A DNA stretch of 64,000 nucleotides from assembly GCF_964199755.1 (NCBI RefSeq), contig NC_133900.1, positions 78,166,727 to 78,230,726 of the forward strand, given 5' to 3'. Under the pieces are notes generated by a model, which worked only from the letters and a program-made list of their open reading frames with translations, was not told where the DNA came from and made no database searches. The position numbers and the translations under genes were made by a program. The first letter of the stretch is position 1. The number at the start of each line of letters is the position of its first letter. Positions 60,101 through 64,000 of the stretch are shown piece by piece. The stretch comes from Larus michahellis. Taxonomy: Eukaryota; Chordata; Aves; Charadriiformes; Laridae.

Positions 60101-61678
60101 ATACTTGAAATAGATAACCACAGAACTGCATAAAGGAATGAGGTGTTTATTCGCATGATGCAGTAAACTTAAAAAAGTCCTCAGAGAAACTGCTGAGGAC
60201 TTAATCCCGTGCACTGAAGTAAACAAGTTTGAGTTTAGCAATTTAGGACTGAATGGAGTGATATATGATGTGTCCATGACATAGGAACTGTCACTGCGTA
60301 ATAAGAGAAAGATAAAACCAGAGTTTTCCAAAAAGGAAACAAAAGTGTTATATACATTAAGCGTGGGTATAATTCCTGGTAGTTTGTCGTGTTTCTTTGA
60401 GGACAGTTTCTGGGAAGAGCTGAGTTGAATTGGTTAGTGGTGGAAGTACATAATAGAACTTGTGGAAGCAGTACATACAGTGTGTTGACATAATGTAGAA
60501 TACATAGAGACAATAAACCTTCTACTTTGTACAGTATTCTTTATGACAACAACATGGTTTTACGCATTGCACAGCAGCATAAATCTTCAAAGAGAACAGT
60601 ATGTACTGAGTCAAAAAATGGTTTTAATTTGTATTTAGAAGATTAAATTCATTCTGGCTTTGTCTTACCTGCCCAGATGGATGCAAGTGGGAAGCCATGA
60701 AAGTAGAAAACCTAGTGGAGACTAACTTGTTGAGAGAAAGGGAAAAATTCATTCAGTTGCAACAGCCCTAACCAAGTTCAAATAGCCTTCTGCTGTCTTT
60801 AGGATCACCTCCCCTAGATTATTTTTTTTTGGGGGGGGGAAGAAATGTATTGCATAGATCTTCCAAGACTAATTGCAAGAAAAAGGAAGGCCAGTTTTAA
60901 TAAGGGAGAATTTTTCAGGCTTCCAAAAATGAAATCTTTCAGCGCAAAAAGGTAAACGTGTTTTTTGTGGAGAGATTAAACGCTTATTTTCTGTTTAAAC
61001 CAGGTAAGTTTGATCATCAGATGTGCATAGTCTTTTCTTGATAAGCATGTTACAGTTGAAGTTGGACTTACTAGGCTTGGTTTTTTGCATTTCTTTATTG
61101 ATGTAAGGATGTCATCCTGATCATTGGATGAAATTAATTTTATATAACTAGTTGTACGGTGATATTTGTACTTTTACCAATGAGAAAACAAATTTCATAA
61201 GTGTATAAATTAATATTTTTTGGGCAATACAGGATTGTTAGAAAAAACAACAACAAAATACTGAGTTTAGATGGACGTTTTCACATGTACTTGTAATTAG
61301 TATTTTCACTTTACGCTTTCTCTAATTTATTTTGTTTGGGAAAGTGGAGTCTCATGCTACTTTTGGAACAGCCAAGTTATGAATAGTAAGCAAGTAGCTG
61401 TAATAGACGAGCGTTCCATTCATTTACAAGGTATCAAGTAACTGGGTAGAAATTCTGCGTATAGAAGCAGAAGAATCAAGCCATGCTTTTGAAGATTAGT
61501 CGGAAAAGATTTTAAAGTCTGTAAGTGGTTGTTTTATTGTTCTTTGGTTTTAAAACAGTTGTGCTTCTTGAAACTTCTACAGGTTGTTAAAACAGAAGGA
61601 GAGGACCTTGTCCCCAGAAGCTATTGGGATACTTTGAGACGTAGCACGAGCCAAGCACTCTTTTCGGACCTTGCGGAG
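29872..61678 (+). CDS. MICU3: MICU3 gene: mitochondrial calcium uptake family member 3, exons 1-9 (partial)
   Basis: MICU3 (formerly EFHA2) is an EF-hand protein of the mitochondrial intermembrane space that pairs with MICU1 and tunes the MCU calcium uniporter (known). Nine coding exons sum to 891 bp and join without a frameshift into residues 1-297. Human MICU3 is 530 residues, so the 3' part lies beyond the window. Exons are 29872-30159, 43487-43640, 47010-47041, 47869-47947, 52591-52638, 53026-53108, 56881-56952, 58299-58337 and 61583-61678, all with GT-AG junctions. Landmarks are a basic N-terminus, [43 protein letters not shown], the first EF-hand [12 protein letters not shown] (214-225), a Lys/Arg-rich segment and [12 protein letters not shown]1 and MICU2 are the alternatives. 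These motifs and the FGF20 neighbour point to MICU3. Confidence 0.96.
33261..33265. repeat. Target-site duplication, left copy (CATAT)
   Basis: CATAT immediately precedes the TG end of the LTR. The same 5 bp follow its CA end at 35202-35206. A 5-bp duplication is typical of ERVL-like elements. Confidence 0.85.
33266..33494 (-). mobile_element. Solo LTR, 3' half (split by CR1)
   Basis: The plus strand starts TGGTGGGGTTTGACCCTGG and contains GTTGAGATAAAGACAGTTCAA and CCATCTCCAGGAAAACCGGG, matching a repeat family I recall from avian genomes. On the minus strand this is the 3' half of the LTR. It stops abruptly at CATCATGCATAA, where a CR1 tail begins. The LTR resumes at about 34857. No internal retroviral sequence is present. 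Confidence 0.8.
33495..34856 (-). mobile_element. 5'-truncated CR1 LINE nested in the LTR
   Basis: On the minus strand the CR1 runs from GGGAACTACAGGCCAGTCAG (5' truncation, about 34856) to its 3' tail at 33495 (AATCATAGAATTGCTGAGG on plus). It encodes the C-terminal part of CR1 ORF2: [31 protein letters not shown], motif [11 protein letters not shown], and [15 protein letters not shown]. The FADD box falls at 34376-34365. One frameshift near 34.13-34.19 kb and one stop at 33919-33921 break the frame, so it is inactive but fairly well preserved. It lies antisense to MICU3. Confidence 0.92.
34857..35201 (-). mobile_element. Solo LTR, 5' half (split by CR1)
   Basis: The plus strand resumes LTR sequence at CTCTGGGAGACAAACACC. 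It includes GATGTCACATGGCATGGAAT, GGTCAGCTGTCCCAGC and TCAACGCTGTTTTGGTC, and ends AGCCAAAACCAGTACA at 35201. On the minus strand the LTR thus begins TGTACTGGTTTTGGCTGGG, a familiar avian LTR start. With the 3' half, the LTR is about 575 bp without the CR1. Confidence 0.82.
35202..35206. repeat. Target-site duplication, right copy (CATAT)
   Basis: CATAT directly follows the CA terminus of the LTR and matches 33261-33265 exactly. Confidence 0.85.
39096..39203 (+). mobile_element. LTR 5'-end fragment
   Basis: It begins TGTCCTGGTTTGGGGTAAAA and continues into a T-rich stretch with TTTTACTTTACAG, resembling the start of another avian LTR family from memory. It runs directly into CR1 tail sequence at about 39204. 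No downstream LTR half or target duplication was found. Confidence 0.55.
39204..39409 (+). mobile_element. CR1 3'-tail fragment
   Basis: The sequence runs AGGCTGCCCAGAGAGGTGGT, CATTCCAAACCCGCCTGGAC, GGTGACCCTGCTCTGGCAGG, GAGGTCCCTTCCAACC and CATTCTGTGAAATTGTGG. This is the characteristic last 200 bp of CR1. It is plus-oriented, sense to MICU3, in intron 1. Confidence 0.9.
43246..43275. repeat. T-rich homopolymer tract
   Basis: Two T runs separated by a single C lie in MICU3 intron 1, 210 bp before exon 2. Confidence 0.85.
43487..43640 (+). CDS. MICU3: MICU3 coding exon 2
   Basis: The exon is 154 bp, residues 97-147 plus the first base of codon 148. It encodes [20 protein letters not shown], then [22 protein letters not shown], closely matching human MICU3. 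It begins in phase 0 after TTTGAAG and ends at donor GTAAGC. The MTPYDF segment is the conserved region before the first EF-hand in MICU proteins. Confidence 0.97.
45046..45164 (+). CDS. Possible alternative 3'-terminal exon of MICU3
   Basis: A strong acceptor (CTTCCTTCTCTCTCACAG) is followed by a frame that, spliced to exon 2 in phase, stays open for 39 codons including the join, then TAG at 45162-45164. The tail would be Lys/Arg/Ser-rich. AATAAA follows at 45559-45564. This would give a MICU3 form of about 186 residues ending before the EF-hands. It is purely a prediction. No comparable human exon is known to me. Confidence 0.2.
45671..45763 (-). mobile_element. CR1 3'-tail fragment
   Basis: ATCACGGAATCACGGAATC, then GTTGGAAGGGACCTCTAGAG and CATCTAGTCCAACTCCCCTG, then GAGCAGGAT. 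This is the reverse complement of a CR1 3' end with two copies of its terminal octamer-type repeat. It lies antisense in MICU3 intron 2. Confidence 0.9.
47010..47041 (+). CDS. MICU3: MICU3 coding exon 3 (32-bp microexon)
   Basis: The exon is only 32 bp, flanked by TTTTATTGCAG and GTGGGC. It completes Arg148 and encodes [10 protein letters not shown] (149-158), aligning with human AKTWKSLSKQ. Without it the frame would shift, and the human counterpart confirms it as real. Confidence 0.93.
47042..47868 (+). other. MICU3: MICU3 intron 3
   Basis: An 827-bp intron with donor GTGGGC and acceptor TCTTTTAG. It is AT-rich with a poly(A) run at 47155-47172. No element was recognised. Confidence 0.9.
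47869..47947 (+). CDS. MICU3: MICU3 coding exon 4
   Basis: The exon is 79 bp, residues 159-184 plus the first base of Gly185. It encodes [20 protein letters not shown] and RNLNEK, nearly identical to human. The donor is GTGAGG. Confidence 0.97.
47948..52590 (+). other. MICU3: MICU3 intron 4
   Basis: A 4643-bp intron. It holds a 550-bp antisense CR1 (50271-50821), a T run at about 48478-48491, and AT-rich DNA with no other recognised element. Confidence 0.88.
50271..50821 (-). mobile_element. CR1 LINE 3' portion, 5'-truncated
   Basis: On plus the tail reads ATAGAATAGAATCATAAAAT, then GGTTGGAAGGGACTTTTAAA. It continues into the reverse complement of the CR1 ORF2 C-terminus: minus-strand [20 protein letters not shown] and [10 protein letters not shown]. 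It is truncated near GGAGTAGAGG. The tail sequence differs from the 39.2-kb and 45.7-kb copies, suggesting a different CR1 subfamily. Confidence 0.92.
52591..52638 (+). CDS. MICU3: MICU3 coding exon 5
   Basis: The exon is 48 bp and completes Gly185. It encodes [15 protein letters not shown] (186-200) plus the first base of Lys201. It is identical to the human segment over these residues. The acceptor is TTGTCTTCAG and the donor GTAAGT. Confidence 0.96.
52639..53025 (+). other. MICU3: MICU3 intron 5
   Basis: A short 387-bp AT-rich intron with donor GTAAGT and acceptor TTTGGCAG. Nothing else was seen. Confidence 0.92.
53026..53108 (+). CDS. MICU3: MICU3 coding exon 6 with first EF-hand
   Basis: The exon is 83 bp, residues 201-228. 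It encodes [20 protein letters not shown] and DKKEFLV. The loop [12 protein letters not shown] (214-225) has Asp at 1 and 3, Asn at 5, Asp at 9 and Glu at 12, the full calcium-ligand set of a canonical EF-hand. The donor is GTATGT. Confidence 0.98.
53109..56880 (+). other. MICU3: MICU3 intron 6
   Basis: A 3772-bp intron, AT-rich. It has two long overlapping plus-strand open frames near 54.9-55.35 kb (listed separately) and no recognised transposon. Confidence 0.85.
54881..55345 (+). other. Long overlapping open frames inside intron 6, unassigned
   Basis: Two plus-strand frames are open together for 154 and 135 codons. The translations are rich in Ser, Leu, Phe and Cys, with no family motif. 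The DNA is pyrimidine-rich on the plus strand, which reduces stop codons and can explain the openings. I do not call a gene. Confidence 0.2.
56881..56952 (+). CDS. MICU3: MICU3 coding exon 7
   Basis: The exon is 72 bp in phase 0, residues 229-252. It encodes [20 protein letters not shown] and RAML, a Lys/Arg-rich segment following the first EF-hand. In MICU1 the equivalent basic region helps contact partners (known). The human form reads almost the same. Confidence 0.97.
56953..58298 (+). other. MICU3: MICU3 intron 7
   Basis: A 1346-bp intron with donor GTAAGT and acceptor TATGTCAG. AT-rich; no element was recognised. Confidence 0.9.
58299..58337 (+). CDS. MICU3: MICU3 coding exon 8 (39 bp)
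   Basis: A 39-bp exon in phase 0 on both sides encoding [13 protein letters not shown] (253-265). Human has [13 protein letters not shown]. Because it is symmetric, skipping it would keep the frame and remove 13 residues. The donor is GTATGT. Confidence 0.95.
58338..61582 (+). other. MICU3: MICU3 intron 8
   Basis: A 3245-bp AT-rich intron with donor GTATGT and acceptor CTTCTACAG. No transposon or gene was recognised. Confidence 0.88.
61583..61678 (+). CDS. MICU3: MICU3 coding exon 9
   Basis: The exon is 96 bp in phase 0, residues 266-297. It encodes [20 protein letters not shown] and [12 protein letters not shown], matching human [20 protein letters not shown]...LFSDLAE. The donor GTATAA is weaker than the others. 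This is the last MICU3 exon in the window. Confidence 0.96.
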
Positions 61679-64000
61679 GTATAAGTCAACCTCTGTCTCT
61701 GGTCCATAAACAGACTGTTATTTTATTTATTTCTGTTCTGATTATTTTCCTATTTTGTTTCTTCTCTTCCTTTTAATTACTTTTTTAAGAAGCAAAAACA
61801 ACCTGAAAAACATTAGTCAAACTTTTTTAATATTACACAATCGTTACAGAGGACTAGCAATATCAAAGCTGTCAAATTAATTTCCATAGTGTTTGAAGTT
61901 CTAATAAGATTCTTGTTTCAAGATCTGCTTTCAGATAATTGAGCAAGACATTTATTGATCATTTAAGAGGGTCAGAAAAACAGATCATTTAGGCTTTTCT
62001 GTGCCCTGTGCAGTGAGGGCCATTGCTCTGCTGGTTGTGGCATTAAAGGACATCCAGCAGCTCCCCACTGACTCCGGTCTCGAGTCCCATGCTTCATAAG
62101 CAGGATCATAATGAGAAAAGAACAAGGAACTGAAACGGACCTCCAGGGTAAAACAGTCTCTTTCTTTGGTTCATAAGCAATGTGTGCGCCATATGAAAAG
62201 TAATTAGTGTTCTGTCCCTGCTGTTCCTCTGCAGAAGCTATTGAATAACCTGAGGACTTGGATGGACTTTTTCTAATTTCCAGGCTAAATTTAGTCATAG
62301 TCCCTTTGTACCGGTCTGTTGTCCCTTAATTTTCATAGGGCTTTTTTTTCTTTAGCGTTAATCTTCTTACTCATGGTTGTGTTTATCAACATAGTCATAG
62401 CCCTCAGTCTTAATTATCATAAGCTAAATGCAATGAGGTCTCTGATTTTTCTCTTAAGGTAGAACTTGCATTTCCCAGGTATCAAATAGGCCTTCTCTGT
62501 ACCTCTCTCAGCTTGAGTTCATTTGCCGTTGAACAAAACAAAATGTAGTGTTACAGAATGGAGTTTTTTACCATTATTTATAGCAATACCCACAGTAATA
62601 ATATAGTCATAGTAATCTTGCAATAAAGCAGTATACCCAGCCTTTCTTGCCTTGCTTTTAAATTAACGAGCTCCTGAACATGATGAGTCCAGTTATTAGT
62701 CCTTATTTATTTCACTAAATTTTAACACCCAGAACATCAGTTTTCTTGTCTAGTCAGCAAAGGGAAACATAGAGGGGAGAGAGGGATGTTCTTTTCATTG
62801 TCTGTTTAAGGAGCTTGCGGCACTGGGTTTTCTGAATTGACTGTCATCTTAATCTGCAGTTAGCTGGCATGAATTCAGTCTCAAGTGTAGATGGAGTTAA
62901 GTTTGGTAATCTCTCCACACCTTTAATTTAAACAGAGATAGGGTTTTTTACATCTGATGCCTCAGACTAATATCTGTAACTACAATGTGATGGAAGCTTA
63001 ACAGCAGCATTGATTTAAATTGTCTGTAAAATGTGTAAGAAGTCTCTCCGCTCACTTGTAAGTCAATTTATGAGGAAAAGTCATGTCCTGCATTTGCTCC
63101 ACTGACAATTTCCCACTTCTCATCATAATCATCTTTATCTTGCTTGGGTTAAGTTTGAGCCGGCTGGCTTTCATCATCTTATCTCTCCCAGGTACTCTCA
63201 CATCTGAATAATATTCTAGCCATCTGTACTAGGAAAGTGTCATAAAGCTAGGTGACACTGGAGTCTGTGCTGTTTCGTAGCCCTTTGAGAAGGCCTTGTG
63301 TAAGTTGAAAAGGAGAGTAAATAAGGTTCGTTGTGGGAATCAACTTACAAGGTCTCTTTCGGCAGGAGAAGTTGTTATTCATCGCATCCAGTTTCTTTGC
63401 AGGACAGTTTACAGTACTGTCTCTGCTATTCCTAATGTAGCAACTACACCATCCAGTTGGAATATGCCAGCTGTGCCTGAATTCAGTTTGTGTGTTTATT
63501 CTTAAGTTACTAAAGGAAACTGGAAATCAGTAGATTTATTATCTCTATTGAAAAATCGAGGATTTGCAGTAAGAAAGCTCTTATTAATTCAAAGCATAAT
63601 ATGCATGCTTCATTCTCAGAATATGTTGCTATAAGTCATCGCTCGTGAGTACTTAATCAAAAGCTTGAAAATAATTTTGCAGAATATGAAAAAAAAAAGA
63701 GATTTACTGCTCTTCAGGTTAGGAAATTGAGAGGAAAAGCTGGTGCCAGTGTGCAGCAATACGATACTGTGACTGAAACGCTTGTCTCTCCTGTTTGTCT
63801 CTTTACTTGGACTTGTATTAGAGTAAAGGTAAAGAGAAATGAGGCAGGGTTTTACTCTCATTTAAATGACTATTAGATCAAAATGGAGGCTCATATTTGC
63901 ATATATGGAAACAGGTGTGGTCATTTCATTTTCACTGATCTAAAATACAAAATTTATTTAATTATGAACAATAAATAATAGTTTTAAATTATTAAAGCTT
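61679..64000 (+). other. MICU3: MICU3 intron 9 (runs off the window)
   Basis: I searched for the next exon, which in human begins RADDITSLVTDTTLLVHFF, and found none, so the intron exceeds 2.3 kb. The sequence is AT-rich with no recognised element. Confidence 0.85.

Noticed and set aside
61679-64000. MICU3 exon 10 within the window
   Set aside because: No sequence encoding the expected ADDITSLVTDT segment or the following HFFGKKG was found. The frame at 63296-63505 does not match.

Overview
The window is vertebrate nuclear DNA, almost certainly from a bird. The evidence is two multi-exon genes with GT-AG introns, CpG-island promoters, CR1 LINE fragments (the dominant LINE of birds and other reptiles), and an avian-type LTR that starts with TGTACTGG. 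The species cannot be fixed from the sequence alone. I see no bacterial genes, CRISPR array, tRNA or rRNA.

Layout: (1) Positions 1 to about 19.1 kb are AT-rich DNA downstream of FGF20 with no recognisable gene. They hold simple repeats, a small promoter-like island followed by a 28-bp minisatellite (10.48-10.93 kb), and an unexplained open-frame patch with a poly(A) run (15.0-15.7 kb). (2) FGF20 lies on the minus strand at 19534-23821, with three coding exons and an intact 215-residue frame. It has a TATA-containing CpG-island promoter near 23.9 kb. (3) Positions 24.3-29.4 kb separate two divergent genes and hold a decayed CR1 reverse-transcriptase fragment. (4) MICU3 lies on the plus strand from 29872 to beyond the window end. 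Nine coding exons are resolved to the base and join without a frameshift into the first 297 residues. Its 13.3-kb first intron contains a solo LTR split by a later CR1 insertion and flanked by a perfect 5-bp target duplication. Other CR1 pieces lie in introns 1, 2 and 4.

FGF20 and MICU3 are head-to-head neighbours in human 8p22 as well, so the synteny supports both names. They do not share a pathway. FGF20 is a secreted FGF9-subfamily ligand needed in birds for feather and scale placodes. MICU3 is a mitochondrial EF-hand regulator of the calcium uniporter. Their start codons are about 6 kb apart, so a shared regulatory landscape is possible but not shown.

I found no undescribed multi-gene system. 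The points most worth a second look are the nested LTR/CR1 insertion, a possible alternative terminal exon of MICU3 at 45046, the octamer/TATA/minisatellite island at 10.5-10.9 kb, and a CR1 remnant 30 bp from the FGF20 exon 2 splice donor.
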